Assembly: GCA_020852475.1 (NCBI GenBank)
Contig: JADZAR010000133.1
Coordinates: forward strand, 1-50,152
Origin: Nitrosomonas sp.
GTDB taxonomy: Bacteria; Pseudomonadota; Gammaproteobacteria; Burkholderiales; Nitrosomonadaceae
DNA length: 50,152 nucleotides
Reading direction: 5' to 3'
Part shown: one piece after another, positions 24,915 through 32,764 of the stretch
How positions within the stretch are numbered: position 1 is the first letter of the stretch
How the letters are laid out: the number at the start of each line of letters is the position of its first letter
The notes under the pieces: model-generated
Databases searched by the model: none
Told to the model about the DNA's origin: nothing
What the model saw: the letters and a program-made list of their open reading frames with translations, nothing else
Position numbers and translations under genes: made by a program

Positions 24915-26849
24915 ATGATGAAAAGCAGATCCGTATCCCCTATTCGTAAAAGTCTATTACTCGCAACCGCTGGACTCGCGTTTGCCACATTGCATCCCGT
25001 GTCCGCCCAGGAAACCATCATGTTTCCTTCACGATCATCCGATCTGGCCAACGACAGCTATTGGACAGTCAGCGAGTTCGGCGAAGGCTGTTGCACAATC
25101 GACTTCAATATCCGGCGCTGGGATGGCGACAGCTGGAACAAAGGCGCCGGATCAGCCGCCAACAATCAGGACTATGACTGGAATACGCCGCTGTACGCAC
25201 CGGCAAATGGCGTTATCGCAAGCTGTTGGCGTAATTTCCCGGATGATCCGCAGCCGGGTGTCAATCCACCCAATAACGCTATTTTCACCGGTGGCAATCA
25301 TGCCGTGATTATTACCGACCAGGGCAATGCCATTTCGATCGCGCACATAAAATCGGGGTCCATGCCGGCAAATCTCTGTCCGCCGGATAACGGCAACGGA
25401 CAAAACTATCCTTCCACCTTGACCAAAGAAGGCGCATGGCGCATCGCCGCCTATATCCAGCCGGAAGACCGGCCACGCGTCACCGAAGGCGATTTTATCG
25501 GCAGAGCGGGCAATTCCGGTAATTCAAGCGGCCCGCACCTCCACATGTCGCTCAGCCCAGTCACCGGAACAGACAGCAAAGGCCGCGAAGCACTTGGATC
25601 GTCCGAAGCAATGCGGTTTCGCAACGCCTGGGGACACCGCTTTGAAGCCGGACAGCAGCACACATCCGATGGCTGGTACCGGCTGCGCGGCGGTGAATTC
25701 TCGGGAAATCCGGATTGCGCGACCTGGCAGGCGAACTCCCCCGATTGCGGTTTCAAGACGGTGCATCCCTCGCCTTATTTACGCCGCGCGGATGCCGAAG
25801 CCGGCGCCATCAAAGGCGGCGATACGCTGTTTATCTCCGGAAACCGCGCGGTGACCGCAACCATTGCCGCAAACGATGACACTTTGAAACTGATCGGCTG
25901 GGATCTGGTCGGCGTTAACGCGATAGTCCGCAAGGGCGACATCACAGCGGGCGCAATCAAGGACGTCAAACTGTCAGAACCGACAGACGGCTATGTGCTT
26001 GCCGCCGTGCGTCAGTCAAACGACCTGCTGAAAATGATCGCCTACAGAGTGACGGTAACCGGCGGTTTTCAGCGCGTACATGATCTTTCCGCAGGCAAAA
26101 TCAGTGCGTTGTCCATGGCTACCACCGGCAGCGGAGACAAAAAGGCCGTGACGGCAGTGCGTGATCAGGCGGGTAATCTCAAGGTGATCGCCTGGGATAT
26201 CGATGTCGCAAACGATGGCACTGCCAAGGTTGTCCGGCTTGGCGACACCTCCGCAGGCCCTGTTTCCGCAGTTTCCATCGCGCGCGCCAGGAATTTCGAC
26301 GGCATTTTCGTGGGTGTCCGTGACAGCGCGGGTGACTTGAAAGTTATACCGTACAAAATATCAGCGGACGGCAAGACCCTGACGCGCGGCGATGCAGCGC
26401 AGGCTGGCGCTGTTGGCAGTGCAATCGCCGTTGCGCCGCTGGCGAAAGGCGTTGCCGCCGCGGTGCGTGACAGCGACGGAAATCTGAGAGTGATCACCTG
26501 GTCGGCCAATTCAAATGGCGATATCGGTGCGCGCCGCGACACCGGCCTTGCCGGCGGAGTCAGCGAGATCAGCCTCCTGACCGCGCCACACGGCGGCTCG
26601 AACTTGACAACCGTCGTGCGTAATGCCGAAGGTGATTTGATGCTCATCGGCTGGGCAGTCAATGATACCGGCACAAATCTGAGACGTCTGGGTTCTTCGA
26701 AAGCGGGCAAAGCATCGCGGATTTCAGCGGACGTCGTTTCCCGTTCGTACCCCGGACTCGACCCACGCGATATGATTCTGACAGGCGTTAAAACCGCATC
26801 CGGCGACTTGAAACTGATTACGTGGGATACGAATCTGGTCAATCCGTAA
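24915..26849 (+). CDS. Secreted M23-peptidase-like protein with seven-repeat C-terminal domain
   Basis: The 644-aa product starts at ATG 24915, chosen because AGGAGG lies 5-10 bases upstream; the frame is open further to a GTG at 24825. A signal peptide (SLLLATAGLAFATLHPVSA) precedes the mature start at QETIMFP. Residues 60-215 look like an M23 (lysostaphin/LytM) endopeptidase domain: DYDWNTPLYAPANGVI and GRAGNSGNSSGPHLHMSL with the HxH zinc/catalytic pair at 208-210. The first zinc ligand of the HxxxD motif appears as Asn84 (NQDYD, Asp88 kept), so catalysis is doubtful. From about residue 310, seven repeats of about 47 aa, each with an A/TVRDxxGDLKVIxW core, suggest a seven-bladed propeller. 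Six cysteines lie in the peptidase-like part. The substrate is unknown; a cell-wall binding or extracellular recognition role is possible. Confidence 0.83.
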   Translation: MMKSRSVSPIRKSLLLATAGLAFATLHPVSAQETIMFPSRSSDLANDSYWTVSEFGEGCCTIDFNIRRWDGDSWNKGAGSAANNQDYDWNTPLYAPANGVIASCWRNFPDDPQPGVNPPNNAIFTGGNHAVIITDQGNAISIAHIKSGSMPANLCPPDNGNGQNYPSTLTKEGAWRIAAYIQPEDRPRVTEGDFIGRAGNSGNSSGPHLHMSLSPVTGTDSKGREALGSSEAMRFRNAWGHRFEAGQQHTSDGWYRLRGGEFSGNPDCATWQANSPDCGFKTVHPSPYLRRADAEAGAIKGGDTLFISGNRAVTATIAANDDTLKLIGWDLVGVNAIVRKGDITAGAIKDVKLSEPTDGYVLAAVRQSNDLLKMIAYRVTVTGGFQRVHDLSAGKISALSMATTGSGDKKAVTAVRDQAGNLKVIAWDIDVANDGTAKVVRLGDTSAGPVSAVSIARARNFDGIFVGVRDSAGDLKVIPYKISADGKTLTRGDAAQAGAVGSAIAVAPLAKGVAAAVRDSDGNLRVITWSANSNGDIGARRDTGLAGGVSEISLLTAPHGGSNLTTVVRNAEGDLMLIGWAVNDTGTNLRRLGSSKAGKASRISADVVSRSYPGLDPRDMILTGVKTASGDLKLITWDTNLVNP

Positions 26850-27364
26850 AAATTTCCGGCTCATTCAGATTCAATAGCACGGTAGCACGGTAGGATGTGC
26901 CGACGTTAGGAGGCGCATCAATTGTGAATGATGCGCTTCACTGCGTTCAGCACATCCTACGGCCCTGAACAACTCGCGCACAATTGAGGTCAGACCATTT
27001 ATCGTGCATATCGTATTAAGTTATACATACATCAATCGATGAAATAATTTGCCAGGCATGCAGCGGTTCAATTAACAGAAATCCAATGCTCCTTCCAATC
27101 TTGCAAATTGCCGGCTGGCAACCATAGCCGCCTCACGCATGCACATCAATCTACCCGCCTGTAGTCAGAGAGACAGACCACTTATTTCACACCACCAGCA
27201 CATGATGAACCTTATGATTATAATTATGTCTATAAGCTATAACTTATACACAAGGAATAAAAACTGATGAAATAAAACGATCCATGCCGCTGAATGATGA
27301 CAGAAATCCAGGTCAATCCAATTGAGTACAACATGACCAAAACTTTTTTATGAAGGTGGTGAAA
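26850..27364. other. Intergenic region with palindromic repeat upstream of cox11
   Basis: About 515 bp without a gene. It holds the 71-bp palindromic element at 26890-26960, preceded by a short direct duplication of GCACGGTA, and then AT-rich sequence (27200-27300) containing a TATAAT at about 27219 that might belong to the cox11 promoter, although no convincing -35 box is at the right distance. No RNA gene is recognised. Confidence 0.5.
26890..26960. repeat. REP/MITE-like palindromic element
   Basis: The outer arms are GTAGGATGTGC at 26890-26900 and its exact complement GCACATCCTAC at 26950-26960. The inner arms CGCATCA (26914-26920) and TGATGCG (26929-26935) are also perfect complements, giving a long hairpin with an imperfect middle. 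The right half, read on the minus strand, is the widespread GGATGTGCTGAACGCAGTGAAGCGCATC type of intergenic repeat (quoted in parts: GGATGTGCTGAACG then CAGTGAAGCGCATC). It is located just after the M23-like gene and may also end its transcript. Confidence 0.8.
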
Positions 27365-27928
27365 ATGATAAACGACAGCAACCCTGAGGCAACGGTCGAA
27401 AACATGGCTGAGGATAATTCAACGATATTGAAAAAGCTGTTTTTCTTCAGTGTGGTTATGTTTGGTTTCAGTTATGCAATGGTTCCAATGTATGAAAAAA
27501 TCTGCGAAGTGACGGGTATTCGCCAGCCGGTCGCAAATCTGGAAGCAGTGGCTAAAGAAACCCGGGCAGTCGATATGACGCGGGAGATTTCAATAGAGTT
27601 TGACGCCAATATCCACAGCGCCGCTTTACAGTTCAGGCCATTACAATCCAGCATTAAAACGCATCCCGGGGAATATACGGAAATCATCTATGAAGTCAGA
27701 AACAATGCAAATGTTGCCATTACCGGTCAGGCGATACCCAGCTACAGCCCGCGCAACCTGGAAAAATATTTGAAAAAAATCGAATGCTTCTGCTTTACCA
27801 AACAAGTAATCGAGCCAGGTGAAATTAAACAGATGCCGGTTAAGTTCGCCATCGACCCCCAATTCCCTGCCGACATCAACACTGTAACCATGTCCTATAC
27901 ACTCTTTGTCGTGGAATCGGATAGTTAA
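27365..27928 (+). CDS. ctaG: Cytochrome c oxidase assembly protein CtaG/Cox11
   Basis: This copper chaperone is needed to build the CuB site of heme-copper oxidases. From ATG 27365 it has 187 aa; this start is preferred to ATG 27350 because AAGGTGG lies 6 bases before it. A single transmembrane segment (LFFFSVVMFGFSYAMVPMY) near residues 26-44 is followed by the periplasmic immunoglobulin-like domain, with REISIEFDANIHSAALQFRP, NNANVAITGQAIPSYSPRN, the copper-binding ECFCF and IDPQFPADINTVTMSYTLF, all Cox11 signatures. The gene stands alone, with no oxidase subunit genes nearby, unlike the usual cox operon location. It is followed by a strong terminator. Confidence 0.92.
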   Translation: MINDSNPEATVENMAEDNSTILKKLFFFSVVMFGFSYAMVPMYEKICEVTGIRQPVANLEAVAKETRAVDMTREISIEFDANIHSAALQFRPLQSSIKTHPGEYTEIIYEVRNNANVAITGQAIPSYSPRNLEKYLKKIECFCFTKQVIEPGEIKQMPVKFAIDPQFPADINTVTMSYTLFVVESDS

Positions 27929-27978
27929 GCAATACAGGGAGAATTTTCAGTTAAATTGCTTGCATATTCTCCCAACCC

Positions 27979-28015
27979 GACCCGTGCCGTCTCAGCAGGC
28001 GACACGGGTCTTTTT
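27979..28015 (+). terminator. Rho-independent terminator of ctaG
   Basis: A GACCCGTG arm (27979-27986) pairs perfectly with CACGGGTC (28003-28010) and is followed directly by TTTTT. It lies 50 bp after the ctaG stop and before the convergent methyltransferase gene. A second inverted repeat, GGGAGAAT/ATTCTCCC at 27937-27973, sits between the stop and the terminator. Confidence 0.85.
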
Positions 28016-28051
28016 ATCAGATACAGGCATCCAAACAGATTGCACTGCGCA

Positions 28052-29179
28052 TCAGCAGTTTCTAAAAGGCACGACTCTGATCAAGTAAGCGTGAACATCA
28101 AGGCTTTCACGTTGGAATTCCAGTCCCGGCGTATCCCATTGCGCTACCCAATCCGGCGGACAAGGCAGTTGTACCGTTTCCCAGACTTCAGCTTTGAGAC
28201 CCACGCGCAACAACATATCTTCTATCGTCTGCCGTGTAAAAAAGCGGACATGGGTGTAACAATGAATGCCTGCGGGCGCCCAGTCCCAACGTCCTTCCAG
28301 CAAATCGGCCACCACCGACCAGTGCCCAACGTTCGGCAAAGACATCACGATAGCGCCGGTGGGGCTGAGCAGGCTTTTGGCATGTAACAAGGCCCGCTCG
28401 GGGTCGACCAGATGCTCCAGCACATCCAGAAAACTGATGCAGTCGTAACGATCCGAGGTTTGCCAGTCAAAAAACGAGCCGACCCAAACCTGATCGACAC
28501 CAGACCTGGCGCGTGCTATCGCCGCCGCACCGGGTGCAAGTTCCACCAGTTGCGTAAATACATCGGGATGCGCCGCTTTGACTGCCGATAAAAAACCGCC
28601 TTCACCACCGCCCACATCGAGCATTTTCCGCATGCCAGCAAGCAGCAGCGGCAGGACTTCGCGGCGTTCGCAGCCAAAGTAGCCGCTGGCATCGTGTACC
28701 CAGGCACCGGTGACACGAACGGCTTGCGCCGCACCGGCCAAATAACGTTGCCATCCGGCGCGGCTTGCCAAACCAAATTTGGCAGTATGATCCGCCGCGA
28801 CAGGAACGGAACCAACAGAGTGCCCGGCGACAAAACGTTCCATGCCCCGCATCGTTGCGTAACCGGGCGCAGGCATGGGTGCCGGATTTTCCGAATCACA
28901 GGCCCAGGCAACATCCACACCCGGATCCAAAGCCTTATGCAGGCGCGCCAGACAATCCCGGTCAGGTGAAATCCACGGACTTTCGACCCACAACACCAAG
29001 TCCTGATCGTTGCCGGCGGGTATCAACGCCAAGCCTTGGGCGAGCGTCACCCCCGAGACCACCCGCGTCCGGGACGACCACAGGCTTTGCAACAAACGCA
29101 TGCCAAACCGGGCATCCGCCGAATCAGGCGGCTCCTGGCCGAGAACTACGGTATCGATGTGTATTGGCTTCGTCATCAT
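28052..29179 (-). CDS. SAM-dependent methyltransferase with extra N-terminal domain
   Basis: This 375-aa protein is transcribed leftward toward ctaG. The C-terminal half is a class I methyltransferase: MLDVGGGEGGFLSAVK (motif I near residue 188), QLVELAPGA, and YDCISFLDVLEHLVDPERAL, then GAIVMSLPNVGHWSVVADLL and YTHVRFFTRQTIEDML, which align with the methyltransferase at 1845-2687. The first 180 residues (HIDTVVLGQEPPDS through ESPWISPDRDCLARLHKAL) form a separate domain of about GT-A size with acidic clusters, but no certain family match. The C-terminal VVPFRNC end is unusual. It is monocistronic and divergent from the DUF455 gene. The substrate may be a glycan or small molecule. Confidence 0.85.
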   Translation of the reverse strand: MMTKPIHIDTVVLGQEPPDSADARFGMRLLQSLWSSRTRVVSGVTLAQGLALIPAGNDQDLVLWVESPWISPDRDCLARLHKALDPGVDVAWACDSENPAPMPAPGYATMRGMERFVAGHSVGSVPVAADHTAKFGLASRAGWQRYLAGAAQAVRVTGAWVHDASGYFGCERREVLPLLLAGMRKMLDVGGGEGGFLSAVKAAHPDVFTQLVELAPGAAAIARARSGVDQVWVGSFFDWQTSDRYDCISFLDVLEHLVDPERALLHAKSLLSPTGAIVMSLPNVGHWSVVADLLEGRWDWAPAGIHCYTHVRFFTRQTIEDMLLRVGLKAEVWETVQLPCPPDWVAQWDTPGLEFQRESLDVHAYLIRVVPFRNC

Positions 29180-29323
29180 ATAAAAAAGATCGTGAAAAAT
29201 TTAAACAGACTCAAAAAAGCAGCAGTGACAAAATGCGTCCGCATGTTTTCGCGGGTGCGATTCTTGTGTCAAAGCCTTATACTGCACGGTTGATTCATCC
29301 GGAAATATTTTCCATACGCATCC

Positions 29324-30160
29324 ATGTTTCCTGCGACCTGTAACCCAACAGAATCTGTTTTCGACGCCGCGTATCGTTGCCTGCAGGCGTGTGCGCCGGA
29401 AGACAAGGTACAGCTTACCGAATTATCCGCAAAACAATGGCGCGATGGCTTGTTGTCGCTCGCATCATCAGGCGGCCCCGAATCCATCGATGAGCCCGGG
29501 CGTCCGGTAAGGCCCGAACTTGTCCTGCCGGGCAATGTGCCCAAGCGGCGGCTGGGTACGCAGGTCGGACTCGCGGCGTTGATTCATGCCGTCACGCATA
29601 TTGAATTCAATGCGATCAATCTGGCGTGGGATGCCGTGTACCGATTTCGCGGATTACCCGAACCGTTTTACAGCGACTGGGCGCAGGTTGCCCGTGAAGA
29701 AGCTTATCATTTCCAGCTCCTGCGCGCGCGTCTGAACGAACTGGGTCACGATTACGGTGATTTCCCGGCGCATAACGGCTTATGGGAGATGGCGAGGAGA
29801 ACGGATTTCGACCCCATGGTGCGCATGGCGCTCGTGCCGCGTGTACTGGAAGCCAGGGGGCTGGATGTCACGCCCGGCATCATCAAACGCCTGCGCGCCG
29901 TACGGGAAGAAAAAACAGCTGGCATTCTGGAAATTATTCTGCACGATGAAATCGGGCACGTAAAAATCGGATCGCACTGGTTTAAATATTTCTGCGATCA
30001 GCGTCACCTTGACAGTGAACAGACATTCCGGAATTTACTCAGTCAGTATTTTTCCGGACAGCTGTCCGCGCCCTTTTACCACGAAGCCAGGGAAGAAGCC
30101 GGATTCACAGCGACAGAACTGGAGGCGCTGGAATCCATGATTTCATCCGCAGCGAAATAA
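29324..30160 (+). CDS. DUF455 family ferritin-like protein
   Basis: The 278-aa product matches the DUF455 family, a four-helix ferritin-like fold related to MiaE. Iron-ligand-type motifs are visible: HAVTHIEFNAINLAWDAVYRF, EEAYHFQLLRARL (ExxH), PRVLEARGLDVTP and ILHDEIGHVKIGSHWF (second ExxH-type set), spaced as in diiron proteins. The C-terminus ends with a helical FYHEAREEAGFTATELEAL. ATG 29324 is the first good start; the gene is divergent from the methyltransferase and convergent with the cyclase gene. A diiron oxidative or storage role is inferred; no biochemical function is established for the family. Confidence 0.88.
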   Translation: MFPATCNPTESVFDAAYRCLQACAPEDKVQLTELSAKQWRDGLLSLASSGGPESIDEPGRPVRPELVLPGNVPKRRLGTQVGLAALIHAVTHIEFNAINLAWDAVYRFRGLPEPFYSDWAQVAREEAYHFQLLRARLNELGHDYGDFPAHNGLWEMARRTDFDPMVRMALVPRVLEARGLDVTPGIIKRLRAVREEKTAGILEIILHDEIGHVKIGSHWFKYFCDQRHLDSEQTFRNLLSQYFSGQLSAPFYHEAREEAGFTATELEALESMISSAAK

Positions 30161-30207
30161 TCTGCATTGACGACAGCACGAAATACATTTCATCCGTCGC
30201 AAACGCA

Positions 30208-31803
30208 CTAATCAACCGGAAAAACATAACAGACGGCCAGTTCGCTCTTTTTTCCTTTCACGGCGAGATTAAATGTTTCGCCACATTTGAAACCCAGTTT
30301 TTCATCCGTTCCAATGGCGTCACGCATGCTCTGACTGATCAGCACGTGATCCGGACGGCAGTATTTTTCGATACGCGACGCGGTGTTGACCACATCGCCA
30401 ATAGCTGTCCAGTCCAATCGCTCGGGCGTACCGACATTGCCGATCACCACCTTGCCCCAATGAATACCGATACGTAACAGTAACTGATCAAGATTCGCCA
30501 AACTCCGCAGACGATTAATATCGGTTGAATGATTTTGCATTTCAAGTGCGGCAGCAACAGCGGCGCGCGGATTACGAAACAATACCATAATACAGTCGCC
30601 CATGAATTTATCGATAAATCCGCCATGCTTTTTTACGGAAAGCGATATTCTGCGCAAAATGGAGTTCAGTGTGTGAATAATAGACTCTTCTTTTTCATTC
30701 GCCTCAACGTAAGTGGTAAAACCCACAATATCGCAAAACAGGATAGCGATATGACACTCCTCGTTACTCAACAAATGTCCGCCCAGCCGCACAATTTCCC
30801 TGGCTTTCTGTTCAACAAGCTGCGGAACATAATGGCGGGTTATGTTATGCACTTTGGCCTCATTCAATATGGAGCCTTCGGAAAGCCCGCTGCTGTTTTT
30901 TCCGTCCAATGCTATTTTCTGCCAAAGTGTATGAATCATGCCCTGACTGTCCCTGAAACCACTGACATTAAAAAGCATCGACACCAATTCGGCAGTACCG
31001 ACTTTGATACGCACCCGGTAATTCTCGAATCTACCTTGCGCTGAATCCATAGCCACGCCCCAGATCACATCATTGTAAAAATGCTGCGGGAGAATACTTG
31101 CAAAGAACTCAATTGAGGCAACGCTTTCTTCGAGTTCAAGCTGCGACAAAAGCGACGGGGACATCGCGTGAATCGTTCCCAGACTGTTAAAACAAATGAT
31201 ATCGTACGAAAGTTGCGTAAAAATATTCTGGAAACTTGCCTCCTTGTCATTCCGGGACATCAACACCGGGGGCTTGAACGCATCCGGATTAACGCTATGC
31301 CGGTAAAGCACGGCTGAACAGAAATCCGGTTGGCCGGCAGCTTCCTGTATATCCAGCCGATAACCCAATGCCGCAATGAGTTTGTCATTCAGCTCGACGG
31401 CATGACTACAGAAGCAAGGCGCTCTGATCGCTGCGATGACATTTTCTGTATCAGGAAATGATAAAGCCACATGCAGGCCGTTTTCCTTACAGAATTTGGC
31501 AATGTTTTTGTCGCCGTGCTCGTTGATTTCACTGTCAAACAACGCGTTGAACTCAACCTCATGCGCCACATCCGCAAAGCCGAAGTCATTTTGAATGTTT
31601 TGCTTGAACACATTGTAATGCAATGCCTTGATCGAGACGGCGATCAGCTGGTGAAGCAGAAAAACAGTGGGCTCAAACAACTGTCCGAGCTTGTGCCGGT
31701 CAAGAGAGAGTGCCGTTTCAGCCCGGATATCATCCCAGATGTTTTGTGTCATTGATGTAATGACAATGTTATGTTCCAGATCGGGTTTTAATGTGGTTGT
31801 CAT
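30208..31803 (-). CDS. Class III adenylate/guanylate cyclase with N-terminal sensory region
   Basis: From ATG 31803 the protein has 531 aa (the frame is open upstream to 31917, but that would overlap the HDOD gene). The C-terminal 190 residues are a class III nucleotide cyclase: LFCDIVGFTTYVEA (first metal Asp near 354), DKFMGDCIMVLF (Lys plus second metal Asp near 402), RIGIHWGKVVIGNVG and WTAIGDVVNTASRIEKY with the transition-state Asn and Arg. All catalytic residues are present, so it should be active; the Thr in WTAIG suits bacterial adenylate cyclases. Residues 1-320 include a probable PAS-like region (YDIICFNSLGTIHAMSPSLL). It follows the HDOD gene by 41 bp, so the two are probably co-transcribed. 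No transmembrane segment is evident. Confidence 0.9.
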   Translation of the reverse strand: MTTTLKPDLEHNIVITSMTQNIWDDIRAETALSLDRHKLGQLFEPTVFLLHQLIAVSIKALHYNVFKQNIQNDFGFADVAHEVEFNALFDSEINEHGDKNIAKFCKENGLHVALSFPDTENVIAAIRAPCFCSHAVELNDKLIAALGYRLDIQEAAGQPDFCSAVLYRHSVNPDAFKPPVLMSRNDKEASFQNIFTQLSYDIICFNSLGTIHAMSPSLLSQLELEESVASIEFFASILPQHFYNDVIWGVAMDSAQGRFENYRVRIKVGTAELVSMLFNVSGFRDSQGMIHTLWQKIALDGKNSSGLSEGSILNEAKVHNITRHYVPQLVEQKAREIVRLGGHLLSNEECHIAILFCDIVGFTTYVEANEKEESIIHTLNSILRRISLSVKKHGGFIDKFMGDCIMVLFRNPRAAVAAALEMQNHSTDINRLRSLANLDQLLLRIGIHWGKVVIGNVGTPERLDWTAIGDVVNTASRIEKYCRPDHVLISQSMRDAIGTDEKLGFKCGETFNLAVKGKKSELAVCYVFPVD

Positions 31804-31844
31804 ACCATAATCAGTCAAACAGTTGTTGATGACCAGACGGCCTG

Positions 31845-32699
31845 TTAGAGACTGTGTAGATAAATATCGCTTTGCTGTAACTTTTGCAGAAAAGCATCTT
31901 CCAGCAATAGTTTGCAAAGCTTTTCACTGGCCCCCAGATACATTAATTTTCTCCTGCGTTCAGACAACGCCGGCATATGCGCGCCAAATCCGGCGTTTTT
32001 TATCAGAGAGTTTGCGATCGCCAGAGAAAACAAAATTTTATTGTTTGCATAACAGGAATGAAATACTTCAAGATTAATTCCGACATAATCAACAAAATAG
32101 CTTGGCAGCTTCCATTCGGCAACAGCGCGTCTGCCTACATCATTATGATTAATTTCGAGAAATTTCTGCTCAGCCTCGGCACAAGAACAGGAATGCTCGA
32201 GTACATAACCCAGAATTACCGGATAGTCCTCCGGGCAATTGTAATTCAGCAGCACTTTTCCAATATCGTGCAACAGTCCGGCAACAAAGGCTTCCTCGGC
32301 TAATTTTGATTCACCCGTTTCAAAACATATTTGCTGGCAAGCGAGCGCAGTCAACAATGAATGCTGCCAGACATGCTTCTGAAAAAGTGCATTTCCGCTT
32401 TTTATGAATATGGCGCGCGAAACAGACAGTATCGCCAGCGAACGAATAATATCGATACCCAGCAGACTGATGGCATGTGGAATTGTCTTGATCGGTTTAC
32501 CACGATTATACATTGCGGAATTAGCCATTCTGAGCACAAACGATACGCTTCCCTGATCCGAACGAACCAGCTGGTCCATTTCCTGAAAACATTTTTCAGA
32601 ACATGCATCGACACTAACAATCTGTGCAAGCAAATCCGGACGTGCGATGATTTTTTTATAATCAATCGCATCAACTCTCATCCGGTTCAAATGACCCAA
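31845..32699 (-). CDS. HDOD domain signalling protein
   Basis: The product (284 aa from TTG 32699; 278 aa from ATG 32681) is an HDOD (HD-related output) protein: VDACSEKCFQEMDQLVRSDQG, LRMANSAMYN, the conserved IPHAISLLGIDIIRSLAIL, HVWQHSLLTALACQQIC, LLHDIGKVLLN and HNDVGRRAVAEWKLP. An HDIGK motif is retained, which many HDOD proteins lack, so residual phosphohydrolase activity cannot be excluded. The ribosome-binding site is weak (AAGGGG about 15 bases before the TTG), leaving the start uncertain. It is immediately upstream of the class III cyclase gene, suggesting a regulatory pair. Confidence 0.88.
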   Translation of the reverse strand: MGHLNRMRVDAIDYKKIIARPDLLAQIVSVDACSEKCFQEMDQLVRSDQGSVSFVLRMANSAMYNRGKPIKTIPHAISLLGIDIIRSLAILSVSRAIFIKSGNALFQKHVWQHSLLTALACQQICFETGESKLAEEAFVAGLLHDIGKVLLNYNCPEDYPVILGYVLEHSCSCAEAEQKFLEINHNDVGRRAVAEWKLPSYFVDYVGINLEVFHSCYANNKILFSLAIANSLIKNAGFGAHMPALSERRRKLMYLGASEKLCKLLLEDAFLQKLQQSDIYLHSL

Positions 32700-32764
32700 T
32701 CGAAATCATGTCATCCCCTTAATTAAATAACACTGACATCGCCACACGCCCGCTCTTTAACGCG

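Noticed and set aside
27186-27224. Possible promoter for ctaG (TTCACA and TATAAT)
   Set aside because: The spacing is about 27 bp, too long for a sigma-70 promoter, and the region is generally AT-rich.
27937-27973. GGGAGAAT/ATTCTCCC inverted repeat after ctaG
   Set aside because: The loop is long and no U-tract follows; the stronger hairpin at 27979-28010 with TTTTT explains termination.
28694-29343. Long + strand open frames opposite the methyltransferase gene
   Set aside because: They have low-complexity Arg/Pro/Thr-rich translations and no ribosome-binding sites, while the minus-strand frame has clear methyltransferase motifs.
31804-31917. Upstream extension of the cyclase frame
   Set aside because: It would overlap the end of the HDOD gene and adds no recognisable sequence; ATG 31803 is more sensible.
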